Positions 10,501 to 20,739 of a stretch of DNA of 64,000 nt are shown piece after piece. Each line of letters begins with the position of its first letter. Within the stretch, counting starts at the first letter, position 1. The position numbers were made by a program, and so were the translations under genes. Source of the DNA: Dipteris shenzhenensis (lineage: Eukaryota; Polypodiophyta; Polypodiopsida; Gleicheniales); assembly GCA_047967505.1 (NCBI GenBank), contig CM106541.1; one strand, 5' to 3'. The notes beneath the pieces were generated by a model that saw only the letters and a list, made by a program, of their open reading frames with translations, did no database searches and had not been told where the DNA came from.

Positions 10501-13100
10501 CATACATATTTTGAATTTATTGTTGATAATGGATGCTTAGCCTTTATTCTTAACTTCTAGATTACTAATGAGCTAGGAGTTGAGATCAAGCTATTGGTAG
10601 GGAGGATATTTTGGGCTTTTTCACATGATGCTTCATTGTCCATCGGACAATAGCTCACGAACATGTCATGGAGACCACATGATGCACCGAGAGTTCACAA
10701 CTTTGGGCTATAAATCTAGTGTGTCAAGTACATAAGGAGAATGTACACAATATATGTGTTTCTTTAGGTGTTGGGTGGATTCTCATGGGCAAGTGAAAAT
10801 CCATGAAGAATGTGTTTACTCGTGATGCATTCACTTAGTAAAATTATGGCTTGGATTTTATGCTTGACTTCTAGCTCATCATTAGCTAGGGGTTCTAGGG
10901 CATTAGAAAGCTGCACCCACAAATTAGAATGAGATAAAACACTTACTACAACACTTACAAAGTAGACTATAGCTAAGCCTTTATGCCTGACTTTTGGTTC
11001 AACAATGAGCTATGAGTTGTGGGGCATAAGGGCCAAAGCTACAATCCCTTTAAGTATTTGAAATATATTTGCCTTACATAATGTAATCTTTCCATTTGGG
11101 TTATGGCTTGGCTTTTATGCTTGACTTCTAAATCATCAAATGAGCCAGGGGTTATAGGGTATCAGGGCCAATTTGCAATCACTTGAAACAAGTTGTCTTC
11201 TACTTACATATTGCAATTTATTTGGGGCTATGGCTTGGCCTTTATGCTTGACTTCTGGCTTATTAGTGAGCTCGAAGTTGTGGGGCATCAGGGTAAAGTT
11301 GTAATCCTTCTACTTGCTACAATCTTTCCATGGAGGCTATATCTTGGCTTTTATGCTCGATTTTTGGCTCAACATTAAGCTAATAGTTGTAAGACATCAG
11401 GGCCACATTGTAATCCCTTTAAGTATTTCAAACTTACATGACATAATTATTACATGGGAGTTATGGCTAGAACAATAACAAAGATATTTTCTAAAGTTAC
11501 AGGTAGTGAAAATTTACGTTTAGGATTGAAAGATTGAGTTTTATTGATTTCTTGAAACAGCTTGTATCTTTTTCCAATTGTTAATCTATTTTAATTAAAC
11601 ATATATTCCAATGTACAAGAGGATTTTACATGTGGTGTTTCATAAGTCCAGTGATGTCATACTAGGATGCAATGCTAAAACCTAATGAATTAGATTGAGA
11701 GAAAACACTTAAGACAACACTTAAAAGGCACATTATAGCTTAGCCTTTATGCCCGACTTTAATGTAACCTTTCCATGGGGCTTATGGCTTGGCTTATATG
11801 ATAGACTTCTAGTACATCAAATGAGCTAGGGGTTATAGGGTATCAAGGCCAAGTTGCAATCACTTCAAGCAAGTTATCTTTGCCTTACATATTGCAATTT
11901 ATTTGGATTTATGGCTTGGTCTTTGTGCTTGCCTTCTAGCTTATCTAGTGAGCTTGGAGCTGTGGGGCATGAGGGTAAATTTGCAATCCTTCTACTTACT
12001 ACAATCATTCCATAGGGATTGAATGAATGGCTAATTATGGTTTTATTGATGTATATTACAAGTTGCTATTAGTAAGATATAGTTACAATCCATCTCCTTT
12101 CTACAATCTTCAATGGGGCCTTTATGCTTGACTTTTGGCTCAACAATGAGCTATGAGTTGTGGGGCATCAAGCCCAATCTAGGGTTCCTTAGAGTATTTA
12201 AGATACCTTTGTCTTACATAATTTGATTTTTCCATGGGGGTTATGGCTTGGCTTTTATGCTTGGCTTCTAGCTTATCAATGAGTTAGGGTTATAAGGCAT
12301 CAAGGCCAAGTTGCAATCACTTTAAGGTCTAACACTTGGTAGAGAAAACCTTTTTCATTTTGAATTTAATATTATGGGAAATAGATATTTTTGATGGAAG
12401 GATAACAAAACATGATGTACATGATGCAATCACTTCATAAGTTAAATCATCTTAGATTATATATATGTATATATTGATTTTTTGTGGATTATGGCTTACA
12501 TTTCAAGCTTGACTTCTAGCTTATCATATGCGCAAGGTGTTGTGGGTAATTAGGGTAAAGTTGCAATCCATCTACTTTCTATAAGAGTTATAAAGTAGAG
12601 TATAGCTTAGCCTTTATGCTTGTCTTTTAGTTCAGCAACAATGAGCTATGAGTTTTGGGGCATCAGGGCCAAGCTACAATCCCTTTAAGTTTTTAAAATA
12701 CCTTTTTCTTAGGTAATGTAATCTTTCCATGGGGGTTATGGCTTGGATTTTATACTTGACTTCTAGCTTATCAACAATGAGCTAGGGGTTATAGGGTATC
12801 AAAGCCAAGTTGCAATCACTTCAAGCAAATTTTCTTTGGCTTTGGCTTCTAGCTTATGAGTAAGCTCAAAGTTGTGGGGCATCAAGGTAAAGTTGCAATC
12901 CTTATAATTGCTACAATAATTTCAAAAACATTTGTATCTTTACGCTATCCTTATATGCATAATTCAATAAACTCTTAAACAACTTTATTTTAGGAGTTAT
13001 TTGAGTAGCAAAATGACCTTTGAGTTATGGGCATTAGGGCTAAGCTACAATTGCTTGAATTGTGAGGCATCGTGATCAAGCTAGATCATCCATAGAAATG
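10500..13100. repeat. Ancient diverged tandem array, unit about 125 bp
   Basis: About sixteen diverged copies of a unit are recognisable by ggcttggcttttatgcttg, followed by acttctagctcatcaatgag, ggggttatagggtatcag and gccaagttgcaatcac. Starts fall near 10540, 10855, 10978, 11105, 11229, 11340, 11735, 11780, 11910, 12118, 12245, 12487, 12605, 12738, 12835 and 13010. Three variants (gctaggggttataggg; ctcgaagttgtggggcatcagggtaaag; gctatgagttgtggggcatcagggccaagctac) alternate, so the real period is probably a trimer of about 375 bp. No protein is encoded. Confidence 0.8.
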
Positions 13101-13165
13101 TTATTTCAAGTCATACTTCTAATAGTTTCATAAATATATTGAAGCTTTCTATTAGTAAGATATCA

Positions 13166-15260
13166 TGGCTCCTGAGACACGAGGGCGTAAAAGTGATGAT
13201 AGTAGAAGATATGTTATTATGTTATCTACTTCTAAATGGAAGTGCAACTTTTGTTAGGGTATTTAGGGACTAGGATGCGAGCACACTTCCTTGGTAAAAA
13301 GAGTGGAAATATTAGAAAATGTGATGGTCCTAATGTCCAATCAGCCATTGTTTCTCTTACTAGGCAAAGGCCTTCTTTGCAATTGGAGAGAATGCAACAT
13401 GTTAATCCATCCAACCTTACTTCAACATCATAGGGTCAACAAAATGAGGAGGTATTCACAATTTCATGGAGGCAGAGTCCATCTGTTTTTTCTATTCATG
13501 AAACTGAAGATACATCCTCCAATAGCCTCATGGCTACACCAGAACTTCAAAAAGCTGGTTGCTGACATAGAGGGCTTGCGTATCAATAGCCATCAATTGA
13601 GAATTTATTGAAAGGTCAATTGATTGAGCAAGAAAGAGAGGAAGTTATGGATGCAATATGCTGAACATGATTTCCTCCAAGCATGGTAAATAGCCCATAT
13701 TGGAAGAGAGCATTTTCTACAGTGCTAAAGTTGGGCCAAGGTTTAAAATACCATCTTACAAGTCAATAAGCACAAGTATGCTTGATAAACTCTATCAGAA
13801 GTATCAAGGTCATGTACGAGCTATTGTGTATGAAGGCATAGAAAAAACTAGATGTACCATTGCGTGTGATGGTTGGAAAAAGTTGCTCATCATCCGTTAT
13901 TGAATTTTATGGTTGTTACTCCATGAGGTGAAGGATTCTTTAAATTAGTTGATCGCATAGGGAAGAAGAAAATAGGTCGCTTCATTGCATCTGCATTATG
14001 TGAAGTCATAGAGAACATGGGTTCTGACAATGTGCTTTAAGTTGTAATGGACAATGCAATGAGTTGTAGGAAAGCTGGGAAGAATGTTCAGCATAGACAT
14101 AAACATCTATGTCCTACTAGATTCTATTTCCATTATCTCAATCTCATATTGGAGGATTGGTACAAAAGCCCTGACACTACTTTCTTTAAAGCTACCATTG
14201 AGTGAAAAAGAGTTGTGACTCTTTTCCTTAATCATGAAAGCATCCTTGGCGAATTTACGAATAAGCAAGAACATAACAAGAAAGATTTTATTAGACCTAT
14301 AGAGACTATATTTTTTACAAATTATTTGATGTTGAGGTGTTTACAATATTTACATTCATTTGTGGTTGAGACATTATACTCTCAAGATGTGATTGCATGG
14401 TTTGAAGCAAAAGGTGAAGTTGAACGTCAAGAGTATATGTAGATTAGAAACATGTGTCAAAGTCAACAATTTTGGAAGAAAAGGAATGATGCAATTTCAA
14501 TCATGAAGCCAGTTTACTATGTAAGCCATAAGCTTGACACAAAACCATCTATGATGGGGAAGGTCTACATGGTTTGGTGGGAAGCATCAAAACATGTGCT
14601 TAAGGATGCTCCAAAAATTCTTCATGAAGGCCCCTATAACCTAACAAAATGTCATACTCTACATTTTTATCTTGATAAGAGATGGAAACAAGCTCACTCA
14701 AACTTACATCATGTGGGCCATGTGTTGGTGAATGGCGGGATTATAGTCCAGAGATAATTAGGAGACCATGCATGGTTGGATTAATGCATTGAAAAGTTTT
14801 TACATGAATGATGTTGAATTAAATAAATTATCTCTTGAGCTTGCAAATTATCGCAACAGGGAAGGATTATTTGTAGATGAAAGGGTACATGAACAAGCCT
14901 AAATTTCTTTCATGATGGAAGTGGTGGGAACAATGGGGAGGTTCAACACCTCTCCTACAAGAAGTAGCTGTGAAACTATTAGCTCAAACTACAAAATTTT
15001 CAAGTGAGATGAATTGGAGTCATTATAAATATGTACATAGTGCGACTCATAATAGGATCCTATCAGCACATGTATAAAAGCCAGTATATATTCATGCCAA
15101 TAGTAGGTTGCTTGATCAAATAACTAGAGAGAACTACAAAGAGGCTATCCCACAAAGGATGAGCAAAGGATGAATGAAGAAGAGTAGACTCTAATAAACT
15201 AGCAAGAGAACAAGAAGAAGAAGAGGAAGAAGATGGTGATGAAGAAGTATAGAATGTAGT
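13166..15260 (+). pseudogene. hAT-family transposase with BED finger, broken
   Basis: From ATG 13166 (MAPETRGRKSDD) a BED-type zinc finger is visible as WKCNFC, then TRMRAHFLGKK about 15 residues later. Next comes YWKRAFSTVLKLGQGLKYH (about 13695), which fits the start of DUF659, then VVMDNAMSCRKAGKN and LNLILEDW (14045-14160), which is the conserved hAT middle. Finally WNQWGG-type, AVKLLAQTTKFSSEMNWSHY and VHSATHNRILSAH (14910-15060) match the hAT C-terminal dimerisation region. Frameshifts and stops interrupt it at several points, for example TAG at 13255 and TAA at 14038. Such proteins cut and paste hAT elements; this copy is dead. The terminal inverted repeats were not located. Confidence 0.85.
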
Positions 15261-16029
15261 TCAAGTAATTGAGGGAGAAGAAGTGGAAGGAAACTCATAT
15301 GATGAAATTAGTTCACTACTTTTGGCAATGCTGTTTAAATTTTGTAATGCTTTTTTTTTGGGGGATGTTAAGATGTAATTTTCCATATTGGTTTGAATTT
15401 GAATTTCTATTTTGAACTGAGAGAATAAACTCAGTGATATTGTATATCATCGCCTCATTCTACATGATTATGTGCTTGTAGTATAGGATGTCTAATCATT
15501 TATTTGATTCTTAATTCATGGGTTATTTCTTACTTGTTATGCAGATTCAATTTGAAGAATCACTCCACCTCAAGTGCACATGGAATCAAATGGTGGCAAC
15601 ATATTTGTAGAGGAAATGAATGTGAGTCAAAGGCTTGGACAAGCAGACAAGGAAAATGTAATATGCATTATGTGTATGGTGACACTAAATCAGTCACAAA
15701 TGGAGGAAATAATAAATAACTCAGCAAATTTTCATCTCTTCAAAGATAAAATTATAGCTATAACCAAAGAGAATTCATAGAAGATGATTTAAAGTAACTT
15801 TAAGAAAAGCTTGATTGGAAGAATCAATTCATGAATTGGATTGAAGGTTTTATAGTATGCAGCATCAACACATATGGGGAATCATCAACGGTGATAAAGA
15901 ACTCGATAAATGTTTCTAACTTGTATTTGTGGGATGCATTATGGAAGAATATGAAACAAAAAACAAAGGCAGCTAAGAAAACATTATTGAACATTGATGC
16001 AAACTTTGGTAGGTAAATCAGCTCTTGCA
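15261..16029. other. Region between two transposon relics
   Basis: It contains a short frame at 15831-16016 (MNWIEGFIVCSINTYGESS...) and another at 15504-15719, neither recognised. It may include the 3' flank of the hAT element. No supported gene. Confidence 0.4.
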
Positions 16030-16289
16030 TCACCTGCAATGGGTATCATCTCTTACATCAACTATTATGGATATCAAGTCCTCAAACACATTAAAGGATG
16101 CTTGAATTTGATGTTTTTTGAATTCAGATAAGGGCTGAGTTGAAATCTCTACAAAAGTAATATGTCTACTGACAAAATTTCTCATTGTCAGTAGTATTGT
16201 AGAAATAGTAGCCCTCACTTTCTCTGTTGTACCCCACAAAATGGTGTGCACTTGTCATCTTGCTTTCCTCTAGATTCCCAAGGCACGTG

Positions 16290-16589
16290 TGTTGGGATAT
16301 CTCAAGGTGTATGCCTCAGGCACACCTTATGTTTCTATGTGTGAGTGCTAGAGGCACAGTTAGGTGCCCACAAGCACAGTTAGGTGGTGGAGAGCCACAT
16401 AGGATGATTGAGAGAATCTAGGAGCAGATTGAGGAGATGATTGTGGAGCTCTGAGGTCATCAGTGATGTCAGTGAGCATGTATGAGGTGCCTACTTAAGG
16501 ACCTCACTCTTCTTCATTCTACAAGCAAGCAAATAAGCAAGTATTCTGAGTTTGTGTCCACTCTACTCTTTCCTTTCAGTATTCCAACA
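16290..16589 (+). repeat. TR1 left LTR
   Basis: 300 bp, TG...CA, identical by eye to 18216-18515. It contains an internal duplication, ggcacagttaggtg followed by agcacagttaggtg. Confidence 0.95.
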
Positions 16590-16602
16590 TGGTATCAGAG
16601 CC
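16590..16602 (+). promoter_or_regulatory. TR1 primer binding site (tRNA-iMet)
   Basis: tggtatcagagcc directly follows the LTR, complementary to the 3' end of plant initiator tRNA-Met, the usual primer of Copia elements. Confidence 0.9.
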
Positions 16603-17447
16603 ATTTGATCCTCCTTGAGCCCATTTTTGCCACATCATCATCTTCTTCTTCATCTTCTTCTTCACCATCTCTCCCTCTTCTTCCAAAAATTTGCTTAAGC
16701 CTGTTCTCCTCCGATTCTCAGCCATTTCCCACGCCCTTCCAGCTGGAGATCCACCTTGTTGGGGCAAACCTCTGGCTGCAAGGAATTGACGAAACTTCGC
16801 TTCTGCTCGTCGCCATTACAGGAAGGTCGTCGATTCTTCTTGCTGCGTTTTCTCTGCGCCTGCTCCTTCTTTCTCTAATTCCTTTTAGGGCAAGCTTCTC
16901 CATCCTTGGGCTACCTTGTGCTGAAATCTAAGTAGCAATGGCTGCATATTGAAGGAGAAAACAGAGAAAAACCAGTCGACTTTGTTGAAGAAGGAGAAGG
17001 CGACCTGACGCGTTTTTTCACCTCTTCTTCCCAGAGGTTCTACTGTGGTATACCAGCTTTCTTTTGCCTCAGAAAGCCCCCTTTATTTTGCTTTGAAGAG
17101 TGAGCTATAAGCCCTCCAAGTTCAGCTCTCTAGTTTTGACAGTTTTGGACAAGTTTTTGAAGATGATGCTACATAAAATGCTACTCTAGCATTTTTGGTT
17201 TTTTGAAGCTTTCAATAAATTCAGTACAAGTGTGGCTTCAGTTTTGTTTTGAATTGCTAGACCTGGTTTTGATTGGAAAGTATTCATTTTAGCCTCTTCT
17301 ATGAAGCATGTAAGAAGAAGCATCATTGATTGAAATTTGGTCACAAGACTTTGCTACATTAAATGCTTATATTTTGAAGCATTTCAGTTGTTATTCTAAG
17401 CCCTGTAAGAGAGAAGACACTGCCCAATACTTGGGTTAGAGCCTCTC

Positions 17448-17921
17448 ATGGCTTGCTTATGCAAAATATGTGAAAAGCCAAAACATAAAGCAATGTCTTG
17501 TTATGCTACAAAGGATGAAAATGCCAACCTGACTTCCTTGTTGAAGATTGCCAAAACAATGGTTGCCAAAAAGGAAGCAACTACAGAGATCTACCCTCTC
17601 ATGGCACTTTTATTTGACTCCAAGTACAAGAAAAAGATGAAGGTCAGATACCTAAGATATGCTTCTCTACACAACTATGGAGATGACAAGATAATTGTTC
17701 TCTTGAAGGATATGACTTTCAGATCCACTTGTTCTATGATAGTACCATCTTATAAGGCACCAGACACTGCCCATGTGGTAAGACCTTGCCTTGACATGGA
17801 TATTTTGCCTCCACAAGATGAGGCATCCCATGAAGACTATGCATTTAAAAACATCTTTATGTATGCTCTAGATCTCTCTTTTTATGTCAAGGTACTCAGC
17901 CTGGATAGTCCTCCAAAATGA
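17448..17921 (+). CDS. TR1 internal ORF with a CCHC knuckle, 157 aa, unknown
   Basis: The only sizeable frame of the element. Near its N-terminus it reads CKICEKPKHKAMSC, which fits the CX2CX4HX4C zinc-knuckle spacing of retroviral and retrotransposon Gag. The rest (LLFDSKYKKKMKVRYLRY, DKIIVLLKDMTFRS, a C-terminal acidic part) matches nothing I recognise. It could be a shortened Gag-like protein that packages the element RNA, as in TR-GAG-type elements, or a captured host sequence whose knuckle is coincidental. There is no signal peptide or membrane segment. It ends about 300 bases before the right LTR. Confidence 0.5.
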   Translation: MACLCKICEKPKHKAMSCYATKDENANLTSLLKIAKTMVAKKEATTEIYPLMALLFDSKYKKKMKVRYLRYASLHNYGDDKIIVLLKDMTFRSTCSMIVPSYKAPDTAHVVRPCLDMDILPPQDEASHEDYAFKNIFMYALDLSFYVKVLSLDSPPK

Positions 17922-18202
17922 ATGAAAATAAACTATTGTGTTCTGTAAACACCTCTGGTCACCTTATGATGTAGGCCATGTGTATGTTTTGTTCCATGGT
18001 ACCTCCTGCGGACATTGTGTGCATGTACATGCAGGGGAGATAACCATTGGAAGGTCTTTTTGTATCCCTTTTTGTTTACCTTACACCCAAGGGAACCCTT
18101 GCTAGCATGAGAACCTAGCCATAGATTAATCCTTGACCACCATGAGATGGCATGAGAAACTATGAGACTAGATGTATCCTTGACATAGCCTGAGGCATTT
18201 CC

Positions 18203-18213
18203 TTGAGGGGGGG
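18203..18213 (+). promoter_or_regulatory. TR1 polypurine tract
   Basis: ttgaggggggg lies two bases before the right LTR and is the plus-strand primer signature. Every Copia element here has a similar tract. Confidence 0.85.
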
Positions 18214-18215
18214 TT

Positions 18216-18515
18216 TGTTGGGATATCTCAAGGTGTATGCCTCAGGCACACCTTATGTTTCTATGTGTGAGTGCTAGAGGCACAGTTAGGTGCCCACAAG
18301 CACAGTTAGGTGGTGGAGAGCCACATAGGATGATTGAGAGAATCTAGGAGCAGATTGAGGAGATGATTGTGGAGCTCTGAGGTCATCAGTGATGTCAGTG
18401 AGCATGTATGAGGTGCCTACTTAAGGACCTCACTCTTCTTCATTCTACAAGCAAGCAAATAAGCAAGTATTCTGAGTTTGTGTCCACTCTACTCTTTCCT
18501 TTCAGTATTCCAACA
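18216..18515 (+). repeat. TR1 right LTR
   Basis: 300 bp, identical by eye to the left LTR, followed by the ACGTG target duplication. Confidence 0.95.
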
Positions 18516-19330
18516 ACGTGTGCCTATGCTATGCATCCAAAGTACAAAAGTAATCTAGCAATGGTTTTCTTTCAAACCAAGCCTAAAAGGTGTGATCATC
18601 TTTGATGCCTTTGCAAGGCATCTATTTAGCAAATTCATGGCATATGAGGTATACCTTTTACCTTTAGCATGAATCTTGCCATCTCCATGAGTGGCCAATT
18701 TGTCTTTCATCCACACCATTATATTGTGGAGTGTATGATGTAGTGTAATGGTGTACAATGCCCTTATCCCATAGCTATGCATCAAAATCATTGAGCGTAT
18801 ACTCCCTCATTCTATCTGTTTTGAGTGTCTAGACTTTATTCCTAATTCATTCTTGACCATAGAAGCATAATGTCAAAAATTCAAAATCACATCTAATTTT
18901 CTTTCAATGCATACACCCATGCATACCTCAAGAAGTCATCAATATATGTGACAAAATACAAGTGACCTCCCATGGATGGTGTCTTCATGGGACCACATAC
19001 ATCCCTATGCATGACCTATAATTTCTATGGAACTTCTTGAATAGTCCCATCCCTGGGGAATTTATGATGATGCATCTTAGCAAGGGTGAAACCCTCTAAT
19101 TCATGACATGGAGGAGTCTCCCACTGTGGTAAGGAATCTACCATTTGAATTCTTTGAAGCAAAATAAGGGAACCTCGTCAACTGCCAAATTTATTTGAGC
19201 CTCTAGTACTTCTATTAGCACCACCGTCAACTCATGTTTTTGTGCTTACTTTGTCTAATTTTCTTGTTGTTTCCTCCACTTGATGCATGATTTCATTTCT
19301 TGATTTGGCTCCTCCTTCCTTCATTTTTTC

Positions 19331-20739
19331 CTTGTAGCTACCTTCTTTACTTCATGATAATTATTTTCCCATCGATCAAACAATTTTGGGTTGGTTATGT
19401 TTAGTTATTTCTTTTATGTTAAGAGCACTACTATTGGCCTCAAATTTTTGCACGTCTACCTTCATGTAGCCCAAAATCCATTACCCTTGAGGTTCAAAGT
19501 TCTCAATCACATGAGCAATAACACTTAAAGCATGCCAAAACATTTGAATCTGGTATGCATTGCTATATTGGTAATCATCATGTACATTTTATTTTTGTAG
19601 TGCATCCTTGAGGTTGTAGTGTTCCAATCATGTGTCCTTGGACCATAGGTCTCTTGATTCTACATTGGTCTTTCATCATTGTGGGGAGTTCTCAACATGC
19701 CTTTTTCTTTTAATTTAGTCATTGAACCTCTATATTTGGAGTTTTTAATTCCTCTTTTAGGGGCAACATCCCCATTTTTTTAACCTCCCATGATGGTACC
19801 ACATGGTGCTTTAATTATCAATGCGGTAGTGGGCCTTAGCATGGGAAGGTGCACAAAAAGTACTGTCCGGGACAATGTGCTTTTAGCATGTATTCTTAGC
19901 ATGTATTCTTGCTTGACCAAGATGCTACTACACGTGTCCCTATAGCTACACTCTAGGAAAGCGGCTTGTTTTCTTGGGAAGTAGGAAAAGCCAAAGGCAT
20001 CAGACGATCACATGTCTCTTCCACAAGTTTATGAAGAAGGCTTGGGAATGAAAACAAAGCAGTTTGAGCAAGAAGGCTTCTCGACATCCAAAAATATGAA
20101 GCATGAGCAGAATTTTTGCACCAAGAGGTCTCTGCGCCTGTGGTTTGTAACTCAAGAACTAGTTACACAAGGCTGAGGCTTGCTCCTAGCCAATCGTGGG
20201 TGTTTTAGACTAGCTCCAAGAGCAAGACTTATTGCAAGACTTCATGCCTACAAACTGGTACTAAAAGCTTTAGAAGGTACTAATCGAAGCTTTCCTCTTC
20301 CACTATGAAATCGACCATGATTGAACACATGTTCGAGATGCTAGAAGTAGTTGATGAGGGTCTTGGTCAAGTTGTGTGGCTGATAGAGCTTCCCAACATT
20401 CCACTATGATCAAGATTGCAACAAATCCTGTGTCTATTGGAGCTAAATTTTGCCCCCAGCACACTACTTCATGATTGCCTGACCTTAAGGCGTAGGAAAA
20501 CAAATAGCATGCCATGATCACAGAGAATATCAAAGCTACTTCAATCGCTACAGATTGTTCTTCACAGAGGTATAGAAGATGCCATGCAATCTCTAGACAT
20601 GGACTATTTCGGACCTTTGCATGTGCAGACAGAGGACATTTTGATAGAGACAATGTCTTCCCAAAACCCTACAAGCCTAGGATAGGGAGGTACATCTACC
20701 ACGACAATATCATCCTTTTGCTCCCAAGAAAAGAAGACT
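19331..20739. other. Intergenic, no supported gene
   Basis: The left part may hold further decayed Copia gag sequence on the minus strand. Frames at 20303-20653 and 20514-20795 show no family motif. Nothing else is recognised. Confidence 0.4.

Larger units (their letters stand above)
16290..18515 (+). mobile_element. Young non-autonomous LTR retrotransposon (TR1), 2226 bp
   Basis: Two 300-bp LTRs (16290-16589 and 18216-18515) read as identical along their whole length and begin TGTTGG and end CAACA. The element is bracketed by the 5-bp target duplication ACGTG (16285-16289 and 18516-18520). A primer site tggtatcagagcc follows the left LTR and a purine tract ttgaggggggg precedes the right LTR. 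The 1626-bp interior has no protease, integrase or reverse transcriptase, only one modest frame. It must therefore be moved by another element's enzymes. It sits inside an old minus-strand Copia pol and splits it. Confidence 0.95.
16030..19330 (-). pseudogene. Old Copia pol relic, split by a younger LTR element
   Basis: Read on the minus strand from the right: WETPPCHELEGFTLAKMHHH (about 19130, integrase zinc region), DVCGPMKTPSMGGHLYFVTY then IDDFLRYAWVYALKEN (about 18990-18890, integrase core start), scattered LLNRC and K(A/T)I pieces to 18560, then GCIA-AHVP at about 18520. There it is cut by the inserted element and resumes at 16284 with CTPFCGV (a GYxxxxKGY-like position), followed by NEKFCQ-type and HITFVE residues (about 16130), equivalent to the SRDVxFxE motif after Copia integrase. 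Many stops and indels are present. Reverse transcriptase and RNase H were not recognised. The match is to family motifs by eye. Confidence 0.7.
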
